Assembly (NCBI RefSeq): GCF_009857915.1 | Contig: NZ_WWCM01000009.1 | Coordinates: 161,299-225,298 of the forward strand | Direction: 5' to 3' | Length of the DNA: 64,000 nt | Source: Duganella qianjiadongensis | GTDB lineage: Bacteria; Pseudomonadota; Gammaproteobacteria; Burkholderiales; Burkholderiaceae_D | Shown here: piece after piece, positions 53,851 to 63,423 of the stretch | Layout: every line of letters begins with the position of its first letter | Numbering within the stretch: position 1 is the stretch's first letter | Translations under genes and position numbers: made by a program | The notes under the pieces: model-generated | Databases searched by the model: none | What the model was told of the DNA's origin: nothing | The model's input: the letters and a program-made list of their open reading frames with translations, nothing else

Positions 53851-56382
53851 ATGAAAATCATCGTTATCGGTCACGGCATGGTGGGCCACAAGTTTCTGGA
53901 AACGCTGGCACAGAGCGACATCGGCAATCTGCAAGTGACGGTGCTGTGCGAAGAGCCGCGTCCGGCCTATGACCGCGTGCACCTGTCGGAATTCTTCTCG
54001 GGGAAATCGGCGCAGGACCTGTCGCTGGTGAAGCCGGGCTTCTTCGAACGCGACAACATGGCGCTGCGTCTGAACACCCGCGCTACCCAGATCGATCTGG
54101 TCAACCAGAACGTCACGACGGCAGACGGCAATGTGCTGGACTACGACAAGCTGGTGATCGCTACCGGTTCCTATCCTTTCGTGCCGCCGTTGCCGGGCAA
54201 GGAGCGCAAGGACTGCTTCGTCTACCGCACCATCGAAGATCTGGAAGCCATGCTCGAATGCGGCCAGCGCGCCAAGACCGGCGTGGTGATCGGCGGCGGC
54301 CTGCTGGGGCTGGAATGCGCCAAGGCGCTGCGCGACATGCAGCTGGAAACCCATGTAGTGGAGTTCTCGCCACGCCTGATGGCAGTGCAGGTGGATGATG
54401 GCGGTGGCCGCGTGCTGCGCCGGAAGATCGAAGAGCTGGGCGTGACGGTCCATACCGGCAAGAACACCACGGCGATTGTGGATGGCGTGGATGGAACCCA
54501 TCGCATGGAATTCGCCGACGGCAGCCATCTGGATACCGATATGATCGTGTTCTCGGCCGGCATACGTCCGCGCGACATGCTGGCACGCGAGAGCGGCCTG
54601 ACCATAGGCCCGCGCGGCGGCATCGAAATCAACAACAACTGCGTCACCTCCGACCCGAATGTGTATGCGATCGGCGAGTGCGCGCTGTGGGGCGGCCTGA
54701 CCTTCGGCCTGGTAGCCCCCGGCTATGAAATGGCGCGCGTGGCGGCCAAACACATCCTCGGCGAAGCTGCCGAATTTTCCGGTGCCGATATGAGCACCAA
54801 GCTCAAACTGATGGGCGTGGACGTGGCCAGCATCGGCGACCCGCACGGCAAGGTGGCAGGCAGCCGTTCCTACCAGTTCACCGACGAGCGCAAACAGATC
54901 TACAAGAAGATCGTAGTGTCCGACTGCGGCAAATACCTGCTCGGCGGCGTAATGGTGGGCGATGCCAGCGAATACGGCACGCTGCTGCAAATGATGCTCA
55001 ACAAGATAGAGCTGCCGGAATCGCCAGAATTCCTGATTCTGCCGCAGTCCGATGGTGCGGCCAAACCGGCGCTGGGTGTGGATGCGCTGCCGGAATCGGC
55101 CCAGATCTGCTCCTGCAACGACGTCAGCAAAGGCGCGCTGTGCAAGGCTGTAGCGGGCGGCGTGACCAATGTGGGCGATCTGAAAAGCTGCACCGGCGCC
55201 GGCACTTCCTGCGGTGGCTGCGTACCGCTGGTAACGCAGGTGATGAAGGCCGAGATGAAGAAGCAAGGCATGGAAGTCAACAACCATGTGTGCGAACACT
55301 TTGCCCATTCGCGTCAGGAACTGTTCCACCTGATTAAAGTCGGCCAGATCAAAACCTTTGCCGATCTGCTGGACAAGCATGGCAAAGGCCTGGGCTGCGA
55401 CATCTGCAAACCGCTGGCCGCGAATATGCTGGCCACCGTGTGGAACGACTTCGTGCTGAAGAAGGAGCACGCCAGTCTGCAGGATACCAACGACTACTTC
55501 CTCGGCAATATCCAGAAGGATGGCACCTACTCCGTGGTGCCGCGCATGCCCGGTGGCGAAGTCACGGCCGACGGCCTGATCGCAGTCGGCATGGTGGCCA
55601 AGAAGTACCAGCTCTACACCAAGATCACGGGCGGTGCGCGGGTCGATCTGTTTGGCGCGCGGCTGGAACAGCTGCCGCTGATCTGGGAAGAGCTGATCGC
55701 CGCCGGTTTCGAATCCGGCCACGCTTACGGCAAATCGCTACGTACGGTGAAATCCTGCGTCGGCTCGACCTGGTGCCGTTACGGTGTGGATGATTCCATC
55801 GGTCTGGCGATCGAACTGGAAAACCGCTACAAGGGTCTGCGTACGCCGCACAAGATCAAGTTCGGCGTATCGGGCTGCACCCGCGAGTGCGCCGAAGCGC
55901 AGGGCAAGGATGTGGGCGTGATCGCCACCGAAAAAGGCTGGAACCTCTACGTTTGCGGTAATGGCGGTATGAAGCCGCGTCACGCCGAACTGCTGGCGAC
56001 CGAACTCGATAAAGCCACGCTGGTGCGCTACATCGACCGTTTCCTGATGTTCTATGCACGCACGGCAGACCGTCTGCAACGCACCAGCGTATGGCGCGAG
56101 AACCTCGAAGGCGGCCTCGATTATCTGAAGCAGGTAGTGGTCAGCGACAAGCTGGGCATAGGCGCCGAGCTGGAAGCGGACATGCAGCACGTGGTCGATA
56201 CTTACGCCTGCGAATGGAAGGAAGCGGTGGAGAATCCGGAAACCCGCAAGCGTTTCCGCCACTTCGTCAACAGCGAGCAGGGCGATGCCAACGTCTTGTT
56301 CATGGAAGAGCGTGGCCAGATCCGGCCCGCCACGGTGGAAGAGCGCCAACGCGTGATTCCGATTGCAGTCAACGCAGCCTGA
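53851..56382 (+). CDS. nirB: NADH-dependent nitrite reductase, large subunit
   Basis: An 843-residue cytoplasmic enzyme reducing nitrite to ammonium. An N-terminal FAD/NAD module (IIVIGHGMVGHKFLE, then GVVIGGGLLGLECA) is followed by a BFD-like [2Fe-2S] domain (ICSCNDVSKGALC, CGGCVPL) and the siroheme/[4Fe-4S] domain with CVGSTWC (about residue 635) and GCTREC (about 675). I start at MKIIVIGHG (53851) with AGAGGAACGGGA upstream; the same frame continues further upstream inside the transporter gene without support. Confidence 0.96.
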   Translation: MKIIVIGHGMVGHKFLETLAQSDIGNLQVTVLCEEPRPAYDRVHLSEFFSGKSAQDLSLVKPGFFERDNMALRLNTRATQIDLVNQNVTTADGNVLDYDKLVIATGSYPFVPPLPGKERKDCFVYRTIEDLEAMLECGQRAKTGVVIGGGLLGLECAKALRDMQLETHVVEFSPRLMAVQVDDGGGRVLRRKIEELGVTVHTGKNTTAIVDGVDGTHRMEFADGSHLDTDMIVFSAGIRPRDMLARESGLTIGPRGGIEINNNCVTSDPNVYAIGECALWGGLTFGLVAPGYEMARVAAKHILGEAAEFSGADMSTKLKLMGVDVASIGDPHGKVAGSRSYQFTDERKQIYKKIVVSDCGKYLLGGVMVGDASEYGTLLQMMLNKIELPESPEFLILPQSDGAAKPALGVDALPESAQICSCNDVSKGALCKAVAGGVTNVGDLKSCTGAGTSCGGCVPLVTQVMKAEMKKQGMEVNNHVCEHFAHSRQELFHLIKVGQIKTFADLLDKHGKGLGCDICKPLAANMLATVWNDFVLKKEHASLQDTNDYFLGNIQKDGTYSVVPRMPGGEVTADGLIAVGMVAKKYQLYTKITGGARVDLFGARLEQLPLIWEELIAAGFESGHAYGKSLRTVKSCVGSTWCRYGVDDSIGLAIELENRYKGLRTPHKIKFGVSGCTRECAEAQGKDVGVIATEKGWNLYVCGNGGMKPRHAELLATELDKATLVRYIDRFLMFYARTADRLQRTSVWRENLEGGLDYLKQVVVSDKLGIGAELEADMQHVVDTYACEWKEAVENPETRKRFRHFVNSEQGDANVLFMEERGQIRPATVEERQRVIPIAVNAA

Positions 56383-56392
56383 GGAGAACCTT

Positions 56393-56740
56393 ATGCATCG
56401 CGATATTCAAACGGATAACTGGATTAGCGTCTGCCAGCTGGACGACATCGTGCCGAATACCGGCGTGTGCGCTTTGCTGAACCAGCGCCAGATCGCCGTG
56501 TTCCACGTGCAGGCAGGCGAAGCGCGCGTGTTCGCCATCGATAACTACGACCCTAATTCGCAGGCGGCCGTGCTGTCGCGCGGGCTGGTGGGCAGTGTGG
56601 GCGAGCGCATCGTGGTGGCTTCGCCCATCTACAAGCAGCATTTCGATCTGCAGACGGGCGAATGTCTGGAAGCGCCCGAACATTCGGTCAACACCTATCC
56701 GGCCCGTATCGAAGACGGCAAAGTGTGGGTGGGGCTATGA
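56393..56740 (+). CDS. nirD: Nitrite reductase small subunit NirD
   Basis: A 115-residue Rieske-fold subunit required by NirB. Length and phrases such as GVCALLNQRQIAVFHV, VFAIDNYDPNSQAAVLSRG and YKQHFDLQTGECLE match NirD; the usual Rieske cysteine/histidine ligands are largely absent, as is common in NirD. GAGGAG precedes the ATG. It overlaps the next gene by four bases. Confidence 0.95.
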   Translation: MHRDIQTDNWISVCQLDDIVPNTGVCALLNQRQIAVFHVQAGEARVFAIDNYDPNSQAAVLSRGLVGSVGERIVVASPIYKQHFDLQTGECLEAPEHSVNTYPARIEDGKVWVGL

Positions 56741-57954
56741 ACAAGCCCGCGCTGGTGGTAATAGGGAACGGCATGGCAGGGATGCGCACTGTCGAGGAAC
56801 TGCTCAAGCTGGCGCCCGAGATGTACGACATTACCGTGTTCGGCGCCGAGCCGCACGGGAATTACAACCGCATCATGCTGTCGCCGGTGCTGGCCGGTGA
56901 AAAGCAGATGGACGACATCATGATCAACAGCCGCGAATGGTATGTGCAGAACGGGATTACCCTGCACGCCGGCGATCCGGTCGAGCATATCGACCGGCGC
57001 AACCGCGTGGTGCGGGCACGTTCCGGCCTGAGCGTGCGCTACGACCGCCTGCTGATTGCTACCGGCTCCAAACCCTTTATCATTCCCGTGCCGGGGCATC
57101 AGCTCAAGGGCGTGCTGGCCTTCCGCGATATTCAGGATGTGGAAAGCATGCTGGCCATGGCGCGCAATCACCGCCATGCTGTGATCATCGGTGGCGGCTT
57201 GCTGGGGCTGGAGGCGGCTAATGGGCTGCAGCGTCAGGGCATGTCCGTCACGGTGGTGCATGTGTCGGACGCGCTGATGAACCAGCAGCTCGACAAGCCT
57301 GCAGCCCAGTTGCTGCAGAAGGCACTGGAAGCCAAGGGCCTGAAGTTCCTGATGAACGCCCAGACCGAAGAAATCCTCGGGCCGGACCGCGTGACGGGGG
57401 TGCGCTTCAAGGATGGCAGCGTGATTCCCGCTGATCTGGTGGTGATGACGGCGGGCGTGCGGCCGAATATCGAGCTGGCCAAAGCTGCCGGCCTGCATTG
57501 CGACCGCGCCATCGTGGTGGACGACACCCTGCAGACTTACGATCCGCGCGTGTATGCCGTGGGCGAATGCGTGCAGCACCGCAGCGCCACCTTCGGTCTG
57601 GTGGCACCGATCTGGGATCAGGCGCGTGTGTGCGGCGCCCATCTTGCCGGTGCCGGTGTGCGCCGCTACGTGCAGCAGACCTCGCCCACCCGCCTGAAAG
57701 TGACGGGCGTGGAGCTGTATTCCGTGGGCGATTTTATCGGTGGCGAAGGCAGCGAAGACCTGGTGCTGCGCGATGCCCGCCGTGGCGTGTACAAGCGGCT
57801 GGTGCTCAAGGGAGGGCGTCTGATGGGGGCCGTGCTGTATGGCGACGTCAAGGATGGCCCGTGGTACTTCAAGCTGATACAGAGTGGTGCCGACATCGCC
57901 GCCATGCGTCCTACCCTGCTGTTTGGCGAGGCGCTGTGCGCCCGCGCCGCCTGA
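56737..57954 (+). CDS. FAD/NAD(P)-dependent oxidoreductase, likely electron-transfer subunit for nitrate reductase
   Basis: A 405-residue flavoprotein like the N-terminal part of NirB but without the siroheme domain. FAD motif LVVIGNGMAGMRTVEEL (residues 5-21), NAD motif AVIIGGGLLGLEAANGL and the second FAD motif YAVGECVQH are clear. The start overlaps the nirD stop (ATGA). Sitting between nirD and the nitrate reductase catalytic gene, it most likely passes electrons from NADH to that enzyme, like Klebsiella NasB or NasC-type proteins. Confidence 0.9.
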   Translation: MNKPALVVIGNGMAGMRTVEELLKLAPEMYDITVFGAEPHGNYNRIMLSPVLAGEKQMDDIMINSREWYVQNGITLHAGDPVEHIDRRNRVVRARSGLSVRYDRLLIATGSKPFIIPVPGHQLKGVLAFRDIQDVESMLAMARNHRHAVIIGGGLLGLEAANGLQRQGMSVTVVHVSDALMNQQLDKPAAQLLQKALEAKGLKFLMNAQTEEILGPDRVTGVRFKDGSVIPADLVVMTAGVRPNIELAKAAGLHCDRAIVVDDTLQTYDPRVYAVGECVQHRSATFGLVAPIWDQARVCGAHLAGAGVRRYVQQTSPTRLKVTGVELYSVGDFIGGEGSEDLVLRDARRGVYKRLVLKGGRLMGAVLYGDVKDGPWYFKLIQSGADIAAMRPTLLFGEALCARAA

Positions 57955-57975
57955 ACTAGACATTGCGAGTTTAAA

Positions 57976-60699
57976 GTGAACCTCTCTTCCGACCATCTGG
58001 CGATCCGAACCACCTGTGCCTATTGCGGCGTTGGCTGCGGCGTGCAGGCCACACCGAAAGGCGATGGCACGGCCACCATCAGCGGCGATACGCTGCATCC
58101 GGCTAATCGTGGCCGCCTGTGCGTGAAAGGTTCGGCACTGGGCGAGACGCTGGGGCTGGAAGGGCGGCTGCTGTATCCGCAAGTGCGCGGCGAGGACGGC
58201 CTGCGCCGCGTGTCCTGGGATGCCGCGCTCGATCAGGTGGCGGATCGGTGGCGCAGCATCATCGCCGAGCACGGGCCGCAAGCCGTGGCGCTGTATGTAT
58301 CGGGCCAGCTGCTGACGGAAGACTACTATGTCGCCAACAAGCTGATGAAGGGCTATGTAGGCAGCGCCAATATCGACACCAATTCGCGTTTGTGCATGTC
58401 GTCCGCCGTGGCGGGCTACAAGCGCGCTTTCGGCGAAGATCTGGTGCCGCTCTGCTACGACGATCTGGAACTGGCCGATCTGGTGGTGCTGGTGGGCTCG
58501 AATACGGCGTGGTGCCATCCCATCCTGTTCCAGCGCATACTCAAGGCCAAGGAGCAGCGGCCGGACATGAAGCTGGTGGTGATCGATCCGCGCCGCACGG
58601 CCACTTGCGAACTGGCCGATCTGCATCTGCCCGTCAAGGCTGGCACCGATGTGTGGCTATTCAACGGCCTGCTCAGCTATCTGGCCCGCATCGGCGCGAT
58701 GGACCCGGCTTTCGTCGAGCAGCATACCAATGGGCTGACGGCGGCACTGGAAACCGCCAACATCGATTGCGCCGATCCTGCTGCCGTGGCGCGTATCTGC
58801 CGCATCGATCCGGCGCTGCTGCTGGAGTTTTACGAACTGTTTGCCGCGACCGGCAAGACCATTACCGCCTATTCCATGGGCGTGAACCAGTCCTCGGCCG
58901 GTACCGACAAGGTCAACGCCATCATCAACTGCCACCTGATAGGCGGGCGCATAGGCCAGCCCGGCATGGGGCCGTTCTCGATTACCGGCCAGCCCAATGC
59001 CATGGGCGGGCGCGAAGTGGGCGGGCTGGCGAATATGCTGGCCGCCCACATGGATCTGGAAAACCCCGAGCACCGCCACGTGGTGCAGACCTTCTGGGAT
59101 GCGCCGGTGATGGCCGATCAGGGCGGGCTGAAAGCCGTCGACCTGTTCAAGGCGATCGAACAGGGCAGCGTCAAGGCAGTGTGGGTGATCGCCACCAACC
59201 CTGTGGTCAGCATGCCGGACGCGGATCAGGTGCGGCGTGCCCTGTCGCGCTGCGAGCTGGTGGTGGCTAGCGATATCATGCAGAACACCGATACCAATGA
59301 CTATGCCCACGTGCTGCTGCCAGCGCTGGGCTGGGGCGAGAAGGATGGCACGGTGACCAATTCCGAGCGCCGCATTTCGCGTCAGCGCGCCTTCCTGCCT
59401 GCGCCGGGCGAAGCGCTGCCGGACTGGAAAATCCTCTCCCTGTTTGCCCAGCGCATGGGCTACAGCGGGTTCGACTTCCGCAGCGCTCACGGCGTGTTCG
59501 CCGAACATGCGCGCCTGAGCGGCTTCCGTAACACGCCGGCCGATGTGCCGCGCATGTTCGATATTTCCGGTCTGGCCGGCCTGAACGCGCGCGAATATGA
59601 TGATCTGGAACCGACCCAGTGGCCGGTGCGGCGGCTGGCTAGTGGCCAGCTGGAAGTTGAAGAGCGCCTGTTTGCGGATCGCCAGTTTGCCCATGCCGAT
59701 GGCAAGGCGCGCTTCGTGCCGACGGCGGCAAGAGCGCCCGTGAATGCGGTCAGCGCAGATTTCCCGCTGGTGCTCAACACTGGCCGCGTACGCGACCAGT
59801 GGCACACCATGACGCGTACCGGCAAAGCGCCCACGCTGGCCGATCACACGGCGGAATCGTTTGTCGATATCCACCCGCAGGACGCGCTGCTGCATGGCGT
59901 GCGCGAAGGCGAGCTGGCCCGCATCAGTTCCGCATGGGGCGCCATGGTGGCGCGGGTGCAGCATGGCGGCGGCATACCACGTGGTAGTGTGTTCATTCCC
60001 ATCCACTGGAATAACCAGACCGCTTCCGACGCGCGCGTGGGCGCGCTGGTCAATCCGGAAGTGGACCCCGTTTCGGGCGAGCCGGAATTCAAACACACGC
60101 CGGTGCGCATCGAACAGTTCCGCGTCAACTGGCATGGCTTCATCCTGAGCCGCAGCAGCAAGGCGCTCGACAGCGTGGCGCACTGGACCCGCATACAGGG
60201 GCGCAGCTTCAACCGCTATGAACTGGCAGGGCGCAATGTCATTAAGGATTACAGCGGCTGGGCGCGCGCTCTGCTGGGTGTGCATGATGGCGAGGCCGAC
60301 TGGCTGGAATACGAAGACCGTACAGCCGGGGTGTACCGTGCCGTGCACATCGTCGATGACCGCATCGAGCAGTGCATCTTCCTCTCGCCACGGCAGGACA
60401 TGCCTTCGCGTGCCTGGCTGGCCAGCCTGTTCAGCAAGGAGGTGCTGAGCGAGATCGATCGCGTCGGTCTGCTGGTAGGCATGCCGGTGGAGAAGGGGGC
60501 GGACGCCGGCCCTACTGTTTGCTCGTGTTTCGGCGTGGGGCGCAACACCATCTGCCAGTCCATCGTCGAGAAGGATCTGAAAACCGTGCAGGAAGTGACA
60601 GCCTGCCTGAAAGCCGGTGGCAACTGCGGTTCCTGCGTCCCCGAAATCAAGAAAATACTGGTGCAAACCCGGGTGGAGGCAGCGGAAGAAAAGTTGTAG
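57976..60699 (+). CDS. nasA: Assimilatory nitrate reductase, molybdopterin catalytic subunit
   Basis: A 907-residue cytoplasmic bis-MGD enzyme reducing nitrate to nitrite. The N-terminal [4Fe-4S] site is C14, C17, C21 and C49 (CAYCGVGCG, RLCVKG). Molybdopterin-binding segments include NSRLCMSSAVAGYK, GSNTAWCHPI and GRVRDQWHTMTRTGKA. A C-terminal BFD-type [2Fe-2S] domain (VCSCFGVG near 855, CGSCVPEI) matches the Nas family. The start is GTG with only weak ribosome-binding support. It ends the operon. Confidence 0.95.
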   Translation: MNLSSDHLAIRTTCAYCGVGCGVQATPKGDGTATISGDTLHPANRGRLCVKGSALGETLGLEGRLLYPQVRGEDGLRRVSWDAALDQVADRWRSIIAEHGPQAVALYVSGQLLTEDYYVANKLMKGYVGSANIDTNSRLCMSSAVAGYKRAFGEDLVPLCYDDLELADLVVLVGSNTAWCHPILFQRILKAKEQRPDMKLVVIDPRRTATCELADLHLPVKAGTDVWLFNGLLSYLARIGAMDPAFVEQHTNGLTAALETANIDCADPAAVARICRIDPALLLEFYELFAATGKTITAYSMGVNQSSAGTDKVNAIINCHLIGGRIGQPGMGPFSITGQPNAMGGREVGGLANMLAAHMDLENPEHRHVVQTFWDAPVMADQGGLKAVDLFKAIEQGSVKAVWVIATNPVVSMPDADQVRRALSRCELVVASDIMQNTDTNDYAHVLLPALGWGEKDGTVTNSERRISRQRAFLPAPGEALPDWKILSLFAQRMGYSGFDFRSAHGVFAEHARLSGFRNTPADVPRMFDISGLAGLNAREYDDLEPTQWPVRRLASGQLEVEERLFADRQFAHADGKARFVPTAARAPVNAVSADFPLVLNTGRVRDQWHTMTRTGKAPTLADHTAESFVDIHPQDALLHGVREGELARISSAWGAMVARVQHGGGIPRGSVFIPIHWNNQTASDARVGALVNPEVDPVSGEPEFKHTPVRIEQFRVNWHGFILSRSSKALDSVAHWTRIQGRSFNRYELAGRNVIKDYSGWARALLGVHDGEADWLEYEDRTAGVYRAVHIVDDRIEQCIFLSPRQDMPSRAWLASLFSKEVLSEIDRVGLLVGMPVEKGADAGPTVCSCFGVGRNTICQSIVEKDLKTVQEVTACLKAGGNCGSCVPEIKKILVQTRVEAAEEKL

Positions 60700-60752
60700 A
60701 TATGGTAAATTAAGGCTGCGATATCGCGCGTATTCACAATGAGAGCTTAAGC

Positions 60753-62123
60753 ATGTCTATCCGCGAGAATTTTTCCGATGCCGATATGGAGCAGTGGCTC
60801 AACGAGCACCGCGTCACTGAAATCGAATGTCTGGTGCCTGACCTGACGGGCGTGGCGCGCGGGAAGATACTACCGCGCGCCAAATTCAGCAAGGAACGCG
60901 GCATGCGCATTCCCGAGGCTGTGCTGGGCATGACGGTGACGGGCAACTACCCCACCGACGATGTGGCCTATAACCGCGCCATTTCTTCCACCGACCGCGA
61001 CATGATCCTGCGAGCCGACCCGGGCAGCATTACCCGCGTGCCGTGGGCGATAGATCCGACTGCGCAGGTGATACACGACTGCTATTTTGCCGATGGCACG
61101 CTGGTGGATTTTGCGCCCAGATCCGTGCTGCGCCGCGTGCTCAAGCTGTATGCCGAGCGTGGCTGGCGCCCTGTGGTGGGGCCGGAGCTGGAATTCTATC
61201 TGACCGAAAAAAGCGTCGATCCCGATCTGCCGCTCAAGGCGCCGGTAGGCCGCAGCGGCCGTGCCGAGACGAGCCGGCAGGTTTACAGCATCGATGCCGT
61301 CAACGAATTCGATCCTCTGTTCGAGGATATCTACGATTACTGCGCGCTGATGAACCTCGACGTGGATACGCTGATTCACGAAACGGGTGCGGGCCAGATG
61401 GGACTGAACTTCCAGCATGGCGATCCGCTGGCACTGGCCGACAATGTGTTCTACTTCAAGCGCACCCTGCGCGAAGCGGCGCTCAAGCATGGCATGTATG
61501 CCACATTCATGGCCAAACCCATGGCCAACGAGCCGGGATCGGCCATGCATGTGCACCAGAGCGTGAGCGATGCCAGCACGGGGCAGAATATCTTCAGCAC
61601 GGACGACGGTGCGCCATCTGCCCAGTTCCGCCACTACATCGGCGGCCTGCAGCGCTACACGCCGGCCGGCATGGCCATCCTTGCGCCCTATGTGAACTCC
61701 TACCGCCGCATCGTGCGCCACACTTCTACACCTATCAATATCCAGTGGGGCATGGATAACCGCACGGTGGGTTTCCGCATTCCGATTTCCGGCGTGGCGC
61801 AGCGGCGGGTGGAAAACCGCATCATCGGCGCCGATGCCAACCCCTATCTGGCCATGGCCGTCACGCTGGCCTGCGGCTATCTGGGCATGGTCGACCAGCT
61901 CGAACCGACGCCGGCCACCACCAGCAGCGCTTATCCGGATCTATTCGAACTGCCGCAAAGCCTGTCGCAGGCGCTTACCATGCTGCGCCGTGAAGACCGT
62001 CTGCGTGACGTGCTGGGCGAGCGTTTCGTCGATGTCTACAGCGCCATCAAGGAGGTCGAGCATCAGGAATTCATGACCGTCATCAGCCCGTGGGAGCGCG
62101 AGCACCTGCTGTTACATGTCTGA
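60753..62123 (+). CDS. puuA: Glutamine-synthetase-family ligase, probably gamma-glutamylputrescine synthetase
   Basis: A 456-residue ATP-dependent ligase with the glutamine synthetase fold. Seen are ECLVPDLTGVARGKILP, GPELEFYLT, the metal and substrate region GAGQMGLNF, and MANEPGSAMHVHQS. The lack of an adenylylation-type tail and the adjacent putrescine importer favour PuuA, which starts putrescine breakdown by glutamylation. Another GS-like amide ligase is possible. It begins 53 bases after nasA. Confidence 0.85.
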   Translation: MSIRENFSDADMEQWLNEHRVTEIECLVPDLTGVARGKILPRAKFSKERGMRIPEAVLGMTVTGNYPTDDVAYNRAISSTDRDMILRADPGSITRVPWAIDPTAQVIHDCYFADGTLVDFAPRSVLRRVLKLYAERGWRPVVGPELEFYLTEKSVDPDLPLKAPVGRSGRAETSRQVYSIDAVNEFDPLFEDIYDYCALMNLDVDTLIHETGAGQMGLNFQHGDPLALADNVFYFKRTLREAALKHGMYATFMAKPMANEPGSAMHVHQSVSDASTGQNIFSTDDGAPSAQFRHYIGGLQRYTPAGMAILAPYVNSYRRIVRHTSTPINIQWGMDNRTVGFRIPISGVAQRRVENRIIGADANPYLAMAVTLACGYLGMVDQLEPTPATTSSAYPDLFELPQSLSQALTMLRREDRLRDVLGERFVDVYSAIKEVEHQEFMTVISPWEREHLLLHV

Positions 62124-62172
62124 TACTGTTGCACATCGGCCCCGCGACTACATTGGGGCCGCGGAGTGGCTA

Positions 62173-62224
62173 TATAATCATGGGTTCTGTATTGAAAAGG
62201 CGGCCTGCGGATGGCCGCCTTTTT
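62173..62224 (+). terminator. TATAAT box followed by intrinsic terminator, before potG
   Basis: A perfect TATAAT (62173-62178) without a good -35 lies 20 bases before a stem AGGCGGCC (62198-62205)/GGCCGCCT (62213-62220) with five T. The terminator closes the GS-like gene. If the -10 is real, RNA from it would end after about 40 bases. Confidence 0.7.
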
Positions 62225-62269
62225 GCACCTTTTTTAATGTGTTAAACATATCATTTCCATTTAAATTAT

Positions 62270-63409
62270 ATGAGCAAAGAGCGAGCTGCTGCCGGTGCGG
62301 GCCAACCATTTCTGCTGATCCGCGATCTCGTCAAGGATTTTGACGGCGTGCGCGCCGTGAATGATGTATCGGTCGAAATCAACAAGGGCGAGATTTTTGC
62401 TCTGCTGGGCAGCTCCGGTTGCGGCAAATCGACGCTGCTGCGCATGCTGGCCGGCTTCGAGACGCCCACTTCGGGCCAGATCCAGCTGGCGGGCCAGGAC
62501 ATCATCGCCGTGCCGCCTTATCAGCGCCCGATCAATATGATGTTTCAGTCGTATGCGCTGTTCCCCCACCTGTCGGTATGGGACAACATCGCCTTCGGCC
62601 TGCGCCGCGACGGCCTGCCGAAAGACGAAATCGCTGCCCGCGTGGAGCAGATGCTGAAACTGGTACAGCTGTCCACCTATGCCAAGCGCAAACCGCACCA
62701 GCTATCCGGTGGCCAGCAGCAGCGCGTGGCGCTGGCGCGCAGTCTGGCCAAGCGCCCGCAGTTGCTGCTGCTGGACGAGCCGCTCGGCGCGCTCGACAAG
62801 AAGCTGCGCGAACAGACCCAGATGGAACTGGTGGGCATCATCGAAGAAGTGGGCGTGACCTGCGTGATGGTGACGCACGATCAGGATGAAGCCATGAGCA
62901 TGGCCACCCGTATTGCCGTGATGAGCGAAGGCCGTATCCTGCAAGTGGGCGCGCCTGGCGAAATCTACGAAACCCCGAACTGCCGCTTTGTGGCCGACTT
63001 TATCGGCAGCGTGAATATGTTCGAAGGCAGCGTCAGCGCCGACCAGCCGGACCACGTCATCATCGATACGCCGGAAGGCCAGCACTACATCACCCACGGC
63101 ATTACCGGTACGCTGGGCATGCCCGTCTCGGTGGCGGTGCGTCCGGAGAAAATCAGTCTGCAGCAGCAGGCGCCTACGCAGGAGCAGCGCGCGCACGCGG
63201 TCGAACATGGCTATAACTGCGTGCAGGGCGTGATTACGGCGCTGGCCTACTTCGGCAACGAAACCCATTACCACCTGCGCCTCGACAGCGGCAAACTGCT
63301 CAAGGTGTCGCGTACCAATGCGGCGCGCCATGAAGACGCGGTGCTGGAACGCGACCAGCGCGTGTTTGCGTGGTGGGATGGCGCCGACGTTGTCGTGCTG
63401 ACCAGCTAA
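62270..63409 (+). CDS. potG: Putrescine ABC transporter ATP-binding protein
   Basis: A 379-residue ABC ATPase of the polyamine importer type. Walker A is [14 protein letters not shown], followed by [19 protein letters not shown], the signature [15 protein letters not shown] and Walker [13 protein letters not shown]. The C-terminal TOBE region has [10 protein letters not shown]. Length and sequence order are closest to PotG rather than PotA. It works with the PotH-like permease that follows. Confidence 0.92.
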   Translation: MSKERAAAGAGQPFLLIRDLVKDFDGVRAVNDVSVEINKGEIFALLGSSGCGKSTLLRMLAGFETPTSGQIQLAGQDIIAVPPYQRPINMMFQSYALFPHLSVWDNIAFGLRRDGLPKDEIAARVEQMLKLVQLSTYAKRKPHQLSGGQQQRVALARSLAKRPQLLLLDEPLGALDKKLREQTQMELVGIIEEVGVTCVMVTHDQDEAMSMATRIAVMSEGRILQVGAPGEIYETPNCRFVADFIGSVNMFEGSVSADQPDHVIIDTPEGQHYITHGITGTLGMPVSVAVRPEKISLQQQAPTQEQRAHAVEHGYNCVQGVITALAYFGNETHYHLRLDSGKLLKVSRTNAARHEDAVLERDQRVFAWWDGADVVVLTS

Positions 63410-63423
63410 GGCGGAGTGCAGCC

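Noticed and set aside
53587..55722. 711-codon minus-strand frame opposite nirB
   Set aside because: Antisense to a clear, well-conserved enzyme gene and of His/Gln-rich shadow composition.
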